From: Actinomycetota bacterium
GTDB lineage: Bacteria > Actinomycetota > Actinomycetes > Propionibacteriales > Propionibacteriaceae
DNA: 64,000 bases
Assembly (NCBI GenBank): GCA_020161795.1
Contig: JAIUOR010000030.1
Location: 60,825-124,824, forward strand
Direction of reading: 5' to 3'
This document shows, piece after piece, positions 1 to 8,108 of this stretch (the stretch's first letter is position 1; each line of letters begins with the position of its first letter). Position numbers and translations under genes: made by a program. The notes under the pieces are model-generated. The model had not been told where the DNA came from. It searched no databases and saw nothing but the letters and a program-made list of their open reading frames with translations.

Positions 1-1559
1 AGGAAGGGCGAGACCGAATGCACGCGATGGCCACGGGCGAAATGAGCCCGGAGCCCGGCCGCATCGGCGACGACCACGCCGGTGTCGCCGTTGAACAACC
101 CCAGATCGGAGGCGTTCTGGGTGACCAGCAGCGGACGGCCCGGATACCAGTCCTGGCCGGGGTCGAAACCGACGATCGCCGCGGTCAGCCACTCCTCGAC
201 CTGGCGTGCCCACAGCGCGACCCCGTACGGACCGCGCCGGTGAGCACACAGCAGCCGATGCTCCTCCAGCGCCTCCAGTGCCTCCTGGACCCGGCCCTGC
301 CGCGCCGCCGCGACCATCCGAATGCCCTGATCGGTGACGATCTCCCGCAACCGGGTGCCGGCGGCCGACCCGGCCAGCGTGATGCCGGGCGTCCCCGAGG
401 TGGCCAGCGCGACCGCGGTCTCGACATCCTGCTCCAGCACGGCCTTGGCTAGTTCGGTCAGCGCGGGAACCGAGCGATAGTTCCGCCGGAGTCGCACCAC
501 CGGCCCGCTCCCCGGGGATCCGACCGTTCGCAGCGCCTGTGCCAACTCGGGGGTCGGCGGTGGCTCCGCGGCCACGATGTCGCGCAGCACCGGGCCGGCG
601 TCCACCGGTGCCAACTGTTCCGGGTCGCCGATCAGCACCAGCCGGGCCTGCGGTCGTAGGCTCTCCAGTAGCCGGGCGAGCAGGCTCACCGGAACCATCG
701 ACGCCTCGTCGATCACCACCAGGTCGTGGGGGAGCGGATTGGCCGCGTCGTGGGCGAACCGGTTACGGGCCTCGGGCACCCAGCCGAGCAGCCGGTGGAT
801 GGTGGAGGCGTTCAGTCCGCCGAGGGTCTCGGCCAGGTCGCGGGGGAGCCGGCCGAGCGCGTCGGCCAGGGCCTCCTCCATTCGGACGGCGGCCTTCCCG
901 GTGGGCGCGGCCAACCCGATCAGCGGCGGTGTGGGCCGGCTCCGCGCGACCATGCCGAGCACGCGGGCCAGCGTGGTGGTCTTGCCCGTCCCCGGCCCAC
1001 CGGCGATCACCGCGACGCTGGCGAGGGAGCCGACCACCGCGGCGAGCTCCTGGCCGGGATCGGAGCCGACGCCGAACAACTCGGTCCTGGCTTCGCGCAG
1101 CGCGGCCAGATCGACCGGTTCGATCGGGCTCCGCAGCCGCCGCCGAAGCTCGCCGGCGACCGTGCTCTCGTCCTGCCAGTACCGCTCCAGGTACAGCAGG
1201 TCGCCCACCAGCCGCAGCGGGCGTTCGCCGGTGGGTTCGGTGCCGACCGAGACCAGCCGGCTGGCCAGCAGCACGCCGCGCCACTCGTCTGGCTGCGGCC
1301 AGAGCTCCGGCGGCACCGTCACCGCCTCCTCATCGGCTTCGAAGGTCTGTTCCCTCACCTCGGTGAGATCGAGGCAGACCTGACCGGCCCGCAGCGCGCG
1401 GACGGCCAGGGCCAGCGCCAGCTGTGCCCGCTGATCCGGCTCGTCGTAGAGGAAGCCCAGCTTCTGGGCGACGTGGACGTCGCCCCAGGCCAGCAGGCCG
1501 GTGGCGTGCATCTCGCGCAGCAGGCCGGGTGCCAGGCTGACCGCCGGATCGGTGATCAT
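1..1559 (-). CDS. recD: RecD, exodeoxyribonuclease V alpha subunit (3' end cut by window edge)
   Basis: RecD is the 5'-3' helicase motor of RecBCD, which processes double-strand DNA ends. I translated the minus strand from ATG at 1559. The frame stays open for 519 codons to the window edge, so the C-terminus with the last helicase motifs is missing. A Walker A motif (GGPGTGKT) lies near residues 187-194 and a Walker B-like VIDEASM near 282-288, both typical of superfamily 1 RecD helicases. The start overlaps the recB stop by four bases (ATGA), so recC-recB-recD form one translationally coupled operon, the order known in mycobacteria. Identity is firm; only completeness is limited by the edge. 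Confidence 0.93.
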   Translation of the reverse strand, partial: MITDPAVSLAPGLLREMHATGLLAWGDVHVAQKLGFLYDEPDQRAQLALALAVRALRAGQVCLDLTEVREQTFEADEEAVTVPPELWPQPDEWRGVLLASRLVSVGTEPTGERPLRLVGDLLYLERYWQDESTVAGELRRRLRSPIEPVDLAALREARTELFGVGSDPGQELAAVVGSLASVAVIAGGPGTGKTTTLARVLGMVARSRPTPPLIGLAAPTGKAAVRMEEALADALGRLPRDLAETLGGLNASTIHRLLGWVPEARNRFAHDAANPLPHDLVVIDEASMVPVSLLARLLESLRPQARLVLIGDPEQLAPVDAGPVLRDIVAAEPPPTPELAQALRTVGSPGSGPVVRLRRNYRSVPALTELAKAVLEQDVETAVALATSGTPGITLAGSAAGTRLREIVTDQGIRMVAAARQGRVQEALEALEEHRLLCAHRRGPYGVALWARQVEEWLTAAIVGFDPGQDWYPGRPLLVTQNASDLGLFNGDTGVVVADAAGLRAHFARGHRVHSVSPF

Positions 1560-4500
1560 CGTGCCCCCCGATCGGCGAGCAGGTCGGACAGCTCGACGAC
1601 GAGCCCGGCCGGTGGGAACCAGCTGAACACACCGGTCTCCGGCTCACCGGAGGCATCGAGGGCGGCCGCGCGCCCCGCCATTCCGCGGACGAACAGGTAG
1701 CCCACTCCGCCCAGGTGACGCTCGGGGTCGTAGCCGGTCAGCCGCAGGGTCAGGAAGCGGTGCAGGGCCACGCAGTACACCAGCGCCTGCAGCGGGTAGT
1801 GGGTGCGGATCATCTCCGCCGCCATCGCTTCGGCACGGTAGTGCGCCAGGCGCAGGTCAGCGCTCGGGCTGAGCCGATTGGTCTTGTAGTCGACGACGAC
1901 GAAACGGGGGCCTTCGGCACCGGGCACCCGCAGTACCGAGTCGATGCTGCCGGTCAGGAAGCCGCGCAGCGCCTGCGTGCCCAGGCCGGGCTGGTCGAGC
2001 TCGTCGGAGTACCCGGCCAGGGGATCGCCGGCCGGCAGCCAGCGCCGCAGCATCCGTGCCACGTCGCCCAGCGTGGTGGTCGAGCCGCTGAGCGGGTACT
2101 CGAAGTCGAGTTCGCTGAGCCGATCGGTGATCGGGAGTTCGGCGAGTGCCCGGCCACCGGTGAGTCGTCCGAGGGGTGTCACCAGGCTCGGCAGCAACCC
2201 CTCACCCAAGGAGCCGGCGTCGACCTCGGCCAGTGGGTACTGCTCCAGTGCCGCGGCCGCCGCCAGGCCCAGCCGTTCGGCGAGAATCGGTTCGTCGCCC
2301 GGCTGCGGGGCGTGCCAGTCGAGGTTCTCCAGGACGTGGTGCACCAGGCTGCCGAAGGCCGTCCCACCCGGCAACTCGGCCATCGGCGATGCCGGGCCGG
2401 ACACCTCGTGCAGCGCCGTCGCCGATTCCACCGGCTCGTCGCCCGGGGCGGGCTCCGCCGCCCAGGACACCGGCCCGTGAGCGTGTGCCGCCTCGGTCAG
2501 CCCGGAGTACGAGGTCCGCCGCCAGAGCTGGTCGATCCGCCGGTTCCAGACGGGAGCCACGAGCGTGCTCGCGGCACCGTCGCCGGCCGGCAGCACCGGC
2601 GGTGCGGGCGGTGGGCAGTCCTCGACGGCGATCCCGGCCTGGCCCAGCCAGGTGAGTTCCCGGGGATGGCGGACGGTCGGATACCAGGGGTCGGGGGTTC
2701 CCGCCTCCGGGCGCTCGCAGAACAGCAGGCGGTGGAGCGGGGATGCCTCGGTATTGCGTTTCGTGCGCGCCCACCAGAGGGTGACCTGGCTCTCGGCGCG
2801 CGTCACGGCCACGTACAGCGACCGCAGCCGGTCGGCGGCGGCCTCCAGGTCGTGCTGGCGCAGCCTGTCCCTGCGGCCGGGAGCCGAGCGTCCGCCGAGA
2901 TCGAGCACGCGGGTCCCGTCGTCGTGGAAGACCAGCTTGCCGCCCTCGTCCTCCGGCAGGTACAGGTCGGCCGCCTGCGGTATCAGGACCACCGGGAACT
3001 GCAGCCCCTTGGCCTTGTGCACGGTCATGATCTGCACCGCCCAGCGGTCGGTCTCGAGCCGGCGGGTGCGGTCGGCGGCCTGTTCGGCGGTCTGGATGGT
3101 CTCCGCCAGCCAGGCCACCAGCGCCTGGCCGCGCAAGCCGGCCGTGTAGCGGGCGTGCAGCAACTCCGCCAGATGGCGGTAGTCGGTGAGCTGCCGTTCG
3201 CCGAACGGCCGAGAGAGCATCCGCTCGGTGAACCGGCTCTGCTGCTGCACGGCCTCGAAGAGCGCGGCCACGCCGTGGCGCTCCAGCACCCGCGACCAGT
3301 TCTGCAGCACGCCTCCCCAGTCGGCCAGCTGCGCATTGTCGGCGGTGGCCAGCGCCGCGAGATCGCCGCCCAGGAAGTCGGTCAGCACCGCCGCCCTGGT
3401 GTGCTGCCGCTGGGGATCCTCCAGGGCGCGCAGCAGGGTGAGCCAGTCGTCGGCGGCCGCCGAGCCGAATACCGAGTCGGAGCCGGCGAACGCGACCGCC
3501 ACTCCTGCGGTGGCGAGCGCCTCGGCCACTTCCCGTCCCCGCCGGTTGGTGGTGACCAGGACGGCGATGTCCTCGGCGCGCAGTTCCCGGTCGCCGGACG
3601 GCGTCTGCAGCCGAGCGCCACTGGAGAGCAGGCCCACGACCTCGGTGACCAGGTCGGCCGTCACCCGCGCTCGGGCTGTGGTGGCGTCCAGCGGATCGGT
3701 GGGCGCGATGCATCGGATTCGGACGGGCGCGGACAGTTGGCTGCGCAACCGCCACCCGGTCTGCCTGGCCTCGACAGCGGGGACGTCGATGCCCTCGCCG
3801 AGCGAGACACCGGAGAACAGCGCGTTGGTGGCAGCCACCACGGGGGAGTCGGCCCGATGATTGGTGGTGAGCGAGAAGGTCTGGGCGGCGGTCGCGACCG
3901 CGTCCCGGTAGGCCGCGACGTCGGCGCCCCGGAAGCCGTAGATCGCCTGTTTCGGATCGCCGATCAGCACCAGTGGACGGTGGCCGTCGAAGGCCTGCCG
4001 CAGGATCGACCACTGGACGGGATCGGTGTCCTGGAACTCGTCCACCAGCGCCACCTGGCAGCGTCGTCGCAGTCGCGCCACCGCCTCCTCGCCGGTGGCA
4101 TGGCGCAACGCGTCGCGTAGCCGCAGCAGCTGGTCGTCGAAGGTGAAGACCCCGAGCCGCTGCTTGCGAAGCGCGAACTCGGTGCGCACCGCCGCCGCGA
4201 AGGAGAGCCGTTCGGCGGACTCGGCGTCGGTGTCGCGAGGCACCAGCGGCGCCTCGATCAGCTCGATCGCGTCGCGCGCCAGCTCCCGGGCGGTGCTCAG
4301 CTCGAAGGGCGGGCCGTCGGGCAGGGATGCGTAGCGCTGCAGGTAGAGATCCTCGGTGAGCTGGTCGAGCAGGATGCCGGCGTCCTCGATCAGGCTGGCC
4401 TGAGGATCGGAGTCGGCCAGCACTCCCAACTCGGCCAGCATCGCCTGGCAGAACTCGTGGATGGTCATGATCGCGCTGCCGTCGAGCTCGCCCAGTGCTC

Positions 4501-4831
4501 GCACCAGGCGGGCGTGCCGGTCGATCAGTTCGGTTCGGCCGCCCATCACCAGTAGCGCGTCGGTGGGATCGAGTTCGACCGGGGCCTGTCCGCGCAAGGT
4601 CGCCGCGAGCAGTTCGCGGGTGGCGATCAGCCGCTGGCGGACGCGGGAGCGAAGTTCCGCCGAGGCGATCCGGCTGAAGCTGATCACCGCGAGGCGATCG
4701 GCCGACACCGCGCCTTCGGCGAGGTATCGGGTGGCGAGGGCGGCGATGGCGTGGGTCTTCCCGGTGCCGGCGCTGGCCTCCAGCAGGACGGTTCCGGCAG
4801 GCAGCGGACCGGCCGGGTCGAAGCCGATCAC
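1556..4831 (-). CDS. recB: RecB, exodeoxyribonuclease V beta subunit (helicase-nuclease)
   Basis: RecB is the 3'-5' helicase and nuclease of RecBCD. The 1091-residue product has Walker A ASAGTGKT at residues 19-26, a DEFQDTD motif II, the QIMTVHKAKGLQFP and VAVTRAE motifs of UvrD-like helicases, and a C-terminal nuclease centre with GSIDSVLR, VVDYKTN and a downstream YPLQALVYC. The nuclease Asp-Asp-Lys set therefore looks intact. I chose the GTG at 4831 because it overlaps the recC stop by four bases (GTGA) and places Walker A near the N-terminus as expected. The frame stays open further upstream, but that extension lies inside recC and reads as non-homologous sequence. Confidence 0.93.
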   Translation of the reverse strand: MIGFDPAGPLPAGTVLLEASAGTGKTHAIAALATRYLAEGAVSADRLAVISFSRIASAELRSRVRQRLIATRELLAATLRGQAPVELDPTDALLVMGGRTELIDRHARLVRALGELDGSAIMTIHEFCQAMLAELGVLADSDPQASLIEDAGILLDQLTEDLYLQRYASLPDGPPFELSTARELARDAIELIEAPLVPRDTDAESAERLSFAAAVRTEFALRKQRLGVFTFDDQLLRLRDALRHATGEEAVARLRRRCQVALVDEFQDTDPVQWSILRQAFDGHRPLVLIGDPKQAIYGFRGADVAAYRDAVATAAQTFSLTTNHRADSPVVAATNALFSGVSLGEGIDVPAVEARQTGWRLRSQLSAPVRIRCIAPTDPLDATTARARVTADLVTEVVGLLSSGARLQTPSGDRELRAEDIAVLVTTNRRGREVAEALATAGVAVAFAGSDSVFGSAAADDWLTLLRALEDPQRQHTRAAVLTDFLGGDLAALATADNAQLADWGGVLQNWSRVLERHGVAALFEAVQQQSRFTERMLSRPFGERQLTDYRHLAELLHARYTAGLRGQALVAWLAETIQTAEQAADRTRRLETDRWAVQIMTVHKAKGLQFPVVLIPQAADLYLPEDEGGKLVFHDDGTRVLDLGGRSAPGRRDRLRQHDLEAAADRLRSLYVAVTRAESQVTLWWARTKRNTEASPLHRLLFCERPEAGTPDPWYPTVRHPRELTWLGQAGIAVEDCPPPAPPVLPAGDGAASTLVAPVWNRRIDQLWRRTSYSGLTEAAHAHGPVSWAAEPAPGDEPVESATALHEVSGPASPMAELPGGTAFGSLVHHVLENLDWHAPQPGDEPILAERLGLAAAAALEQYPLAEVDAGSLGEGLLPSLVTPLGRLTGGRALAELPITDRLSELDFEYPLSGSTTTLGDVARMLRRWLPAGDPLAGYSDELDQPGLGTQALRGFLTGSIDSVLRVPGAEGPRFVVVDYKTNRLSPSADLRLAHYRAEAMAAEMIRTHYPLQALVYCVALHRFLTLRLTGYDPERHLGGVGYLFVRGMAGRAAALDASGEPETGVFSWFPPAGLVVELSDLLADRGAR

Positions 4832-7800
4832 CGCTCCACCTCCCACTCCAGCAACGGCGCCCAGATCAACTGCGCCAGCGCTCCGATCAGGGTCGGCTCG
4901 GCGGGAACGGGTTCGGGGAGTTCGAGCACGGTGGCCGGGATCGTCAGCAGGTCGGGGAAGTCGAAGAAGGCCGACCATGCCGCATCGCGATCCCACTCCC
5001 AGCTCTTGGTCAGTGGGCGGGCGATCCGGACGGGATGCTCGGCCTCGGTGCTGCGGCGCCGAAGCTGCGCCAGCCGTTCGCCGACGCGGGGCGGTATCGG
5101 GAGCGGCTGGCTCAGACCCAGCCGATAGAGCGCGAGGTAACGCCCCAGCAGCGCCGCTGCCTGATCGGGTGGTGGGGCGGAGAGTGCCACCGCCCGGTTC
5201 TTGCCCACCACGACGGCTCGTGGCCGCCGGCCCTCGGTCACGGTGAGCGCCAGCAGGTGGATCCATGCCTCGATGCGGTGTTTGGCTCCCAGGCTGGAAA
5301 AGGCGAGTTGGAGCAGGTCATCGCCGTGGCTGGTGACCCGCCCGTGCAGGCCGAGCGGACCGTGGCCGGGCACGTCGACGGTGAGGGCGAGATCCTGGGT
5401 GGCCGGCTCGCCGAGGTCGGTGGGGACGCGGTGCAACGCCGACTCGGCCTCGGCGAAGATCCGATCCAGCTCGCGGCGTCCGAGTTCGGCCGGCGGCACC
5501 TCCCCGCGCAGCCATTCGGCGTGACGGATGGTCTGCGCCGGAATCCGCTCGCTGAGCTGACGGAGCACGCGGTTGCCGATCTTCCAGCGGGCCAGCGGAT
5601 CGAGCTGAAGCGGCAGGACGTCGCTGGAGGCGTTCGGCTCCGACATCGTGAAGCCCACTCGATGCTTGAGCAGCTGCCGAACCGGATGGCCGAAGAAGGC
5701 GGAGAGCTCGTCCAGCGACACCCCCGCGCTGAGCTCGGGCGGAGCGAGCGCGTCGAACCGGTACCGGTTCCGGGCCGGCCGGGGCTCGGAGGCGGCGGCC
5801 AGAGCTCCGCGGAAGGCCAGCGGATCCACGCTGAAGAGCTCCGGACGATCGGGATCGAAGTAGCCCGGATCGAACGGCTGAAGCGGGTGCGACACGGTGA
5901 GTTCGGCGCTTACCGGGCCGTCCGGTCCGGCGACGGTGGCGTCGACGGCGTCGAACAGTTCCTGCAGCGGAGCGGCGAGGGGCACCGGTTCGTTGGTGGT
6001 GTCGCTGCGGCCTCGGGCGATCACGATCAGCCGTTCCCGCGCAGCATGCAGAGTGTCCAGCAGCAGCTGCCGGTCGGCCAGTACCGGTGACGGATCACCG
6101 GTGCGCGGCTCGGCGCCGAGCAGATCGTCGCCGTGAGCGCGCCCCGATCGCGGGTAGCGGTCGGCGTCCCAGCCCAGCAGGATGATCACCCGGTGCGGGA
6201 CGTGGCGCAGCGAGGTGGGCCCGCAGACCAGCAGCGACCCGGCGCCGAACGACCCGCGCGCCGGCCGGTCGCCGAACTCGGCGGTGAACACCCTCGTGGC
6301 GCCGTGCCGGCCCAGCGGGGTCGAGTCGTCGCGGGCGGCCACCTGGGCCAGCCCGGCCCACAGGTCGGCCAGCTGCCACTGCTGATCCGGCGGCAGCCTG
6401 ACCAGGGACTCCACAGCGGAGCGGCAGCGTTCGGCCCACTCGGCGATCGAGGCCTGCGATTCGAAGGTCGTCAGCAGCCGGGAGAGCCTGCCGAGCAGTT
6501 CGGCCAGCCCGCCGATCAGTTCGATGTCGGAGGAGCCCACGTCGTCCAGCGGCAGGACGGTCTTGGCCGTCACCAGGTCGGTCTCCGACAGGGTGACACC
6601 GAGCAGCATCCGCTGGACCCCGGCCAGCCAGGTGTTCTGCGGAAACCGGCCCAGCCCGAAGGTGGCGCGTTGCGGCCCGGACAATCCCCAGCGGATCCCC
6701 GCGCGTTCGACCAACTCGACCAGCCGGGCCTGCCGGTCGTCGGTGAAGCCGAACCGGGTGGCGATCGCGGGCTGGGCGCAGAGATCGAGCAGGGTGGACG
6801 CCTCGAAGCGTCCGTCGGGCAGTTCCAGGAGTTGCAGCAGCAGGCCCACCAGCGGGTTGGTCTGGGCGACCGACCGGTCGGCGAGCCGCACCCGGAAGCT
6901 GTGACCGGGATGATCCCCGGATTGGGCAGGCAGCATGAAGGCCGCGGTGATCAGCGGGGCGATGTCGTCGACCGCCGGGGTGACGACCGCGATCTGCCGC
7001 GGTTCCAGGCCGGGGTCGGCCGACAGCTCGCGGGCGATCACCTCGCGCAGCACCTCGACCTGGCGGTGCAGCCCGTGCGACAGATGCAGCTGAACCGAGC
7101 GATCCTCGGGGCGCCACCGGTAGGGGGTGGCCGGCGACCGGTCGGCGGCCAGATCCGCCTGCAACCGGCCCAGTAGCGTGTCGGGACGGTCGACGGCCTC
7201 GCTCAGGTCGGCCGGAGGGCCCGGGATGAGGAGCGCGCGCTCGTCGGAGATCGCTGCCAGGGCGTCGTTCAGCGGGTGACCGATCGGACGGTGGTATTCC
7301 CGGCGCGGCAGACCGCCGGTAGCCGTCGGCCAGCGTCGCGGGGAGGGTGAGAGCACCAGGAGGTCGACCCGGTGATGGTGCGCGAGGGCACCGAACAGTT
7401 CCAGGTCGGGTTCGTCCAGCCGAGTGGGAGCCAGGATCGCCATCCGAGCCGGAACGCCGGGTGCCGGAGCCGCCAGCAGGCCTGCGAGCAGCCGCTCCCG
7501 GCGGCCGGCCGGGGTCTCTCCCAGTGCGCCGGCGACGGTCCGCCACAGCTGCGCCTGCCAGGCGTTCTGGGCCAGCGGCTCACCTTCGGGGCCCTGATCC
7601 TCGCCGAGCTCCCAGGCTCGGAGCATGCCTGGGCGATGGGTGGCATAGCCGGCGAACTGCCGGGCGATCCGCAGGCAGGCCGAGTACGGCTCCCGGGAGG
7701 CCTCCAGATGCCGCTGCAGGACGGTCGGCCCCGGATCGGCCGAGGCCAGCCGCAGCAACGGCCAGACCAGTCGTTCCGGCTGCCAGGGGTCGTCGGGATC

Positions 7801-8046
7801 GAGACGACGGCGCAGCCCCGGGAGGGACTCGAAGCCGATCCCCGCGCAAATGCCGTCGGCCAGCGCCCACTGCTGGGACAGCCAGCGCCGGAACCCCGGG
7901 CCGGGAACCACCGCCAGGTCGAAGTCGAACAGATCGGCGCGCGGAGCCGACCAGCACTCCCGCAGCGTGGCCACCAGTGCCTCGGCGGTCGCCGGATGAT
8001 GGACGCGCAGGCCGGTCGCGTTCGCGGCGGGTGGTGCGGCTGTCAT
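4828..8046 (-). CDS. recC: RecC, exodeoxyribonuclease V gamma subunit
   Basis: RecC is the scaffold and Chi-recognition subunit of RecBCD. The 1072-residue protein shows the RecC pattern: an N-terminal FDLAVVPGPGFRRWLSQQWA segment, a helicase-like middle with QIAVVTPAVDDIAPLI, VIILLGWDADRYPR in the inactive helicase part, and a C-terminal inactive nuclease-like domain. Length is typical of the family. It is first in the recC-recB-recD operon. A TAGGGT -10 box ends nine bases before the ATG, so the transcript probably has almost no leader. It is divergent from uvrD2, sharing a 62-base promoter region. Confidence 0.92.
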   Translation of the reverse strand: MTAAPPAANATGLRVHHPATAEALVATLRECWSAPRADLFDFDLAVVPGPGFRRWLSQQWALADGICAGIGFESLPGLRRRLDPDDPWQPERLVWPLLRLASADPGPTVLQRHLEASREPYSACLRIARQFAGYATHRPGMLRAWELGEDQGPEGEPLAQNAWQAQLWRTVAGALGETPAGRRERLLAGLLAAPAPGVPARMAILAPTRLDEPDLELFGALAHHHRVDLLVLSPSPRRWPTATGGLPRREYHRPIGHPLNDALAAISDERALLIPGPPADLSEAVDRPDTLLGRLQADLAADRSPATPYRWRPEDRSVQLHLSHGLHRQVEVLREVIARELSADPGLEPRQIAVVTPAVDDIAPLITAAFMLPAQSGDHPGHSFRVRLADRSVAQTNPLVGLLLQLLELPDGRFEASTLLDLCAQPAIATRFGFTDDRQARLVELVERAGIRWGLSGPQRATFGLGRFPQNTWLAGVQRMLLGVTLSETDLVTAKTVLPLDDVGSSDIELIGGLAELLGRLSRLLTTFESQASIAEWAERCRSAVESLVRLPPDQQWQLADLWAGLAQVAARDDSTPLGRHGATRVFTAEFGDRPARGSFGAGSLLVCGPTSLRHVPHRVIILLGWDADRYPRSGRAHGDDLLGAEPRTGDPSPVLADRQLLLDTLHAARERLIVIARGRSDTTNEPVPLAAPLQELFDAVDATVAGPDGPVSAELTVSHPLQPFDPGYFDPDRPELFSVDPLAFRGALAAASEPRPARNRYRFDALAPPELSAGVSLDELSAFFGHPVRQLLKHRVGFTMSEPNASSDVLPLQLDPLARWKIGNRVLRQLSERIPAQTIRHAEWLRGEVPPAELGRRELDRIFAEAESALHRVPTDLGEPATQDLALTVDVPGHGPLGLHGRVTSHGDDLLQLAFSSLGAKHRIEAWIHLLALTVTEGRRPRAVVVGKNRAVALSAPPPDQAAALLGRYLALYRLGLSQPLPIPPRVGERLAQLRRRSTEAEHPVRIARPLTKSWEWDRDAAWSAFFDFPDLLTIPATVLELPEPVPAEPTLIGALAQLIWAPLLEWEVER

Positions 8047-8055
8047 GGTGGTCCC

Positions 8056-8061
8056 ACCCTA
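8056..8061 (-). promoter_or_regulatory. -10 box of recCBD operon
   Basis: TAGGGT on the minus strand, nine bases before the recC ATG. Transcription would start one to three bases before the start codon. No convincing -35 box is visible. Confidence 0.5.
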
Positions 8062-8095
8062 GAGGCGCGCTCCGACATTTGTCGGCGAAGGCTCC

Positions 8096-8101
8096 TACAG
8101 T
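8096..8101 (+). promoter_or_regulatory. -10 box of uvrD2, leaderless
   Basis: TACAGT followed by seven bases and then GTG at 8109. The spacing puts the transcription start on the start codon and argues against the upstream in-frame GTG at 8100, which lies inside the box. Confidence 0.5.
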
Positions 8102-8108
8102 GTCATGC

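Noticed and set aside
1715..4120. Long plus-strand open frame opposite recB
   Set aside because: It mirrors a conserved gene on the other strand, has no recognisable domain and is the usual by-product of GC-rich third codon positions.
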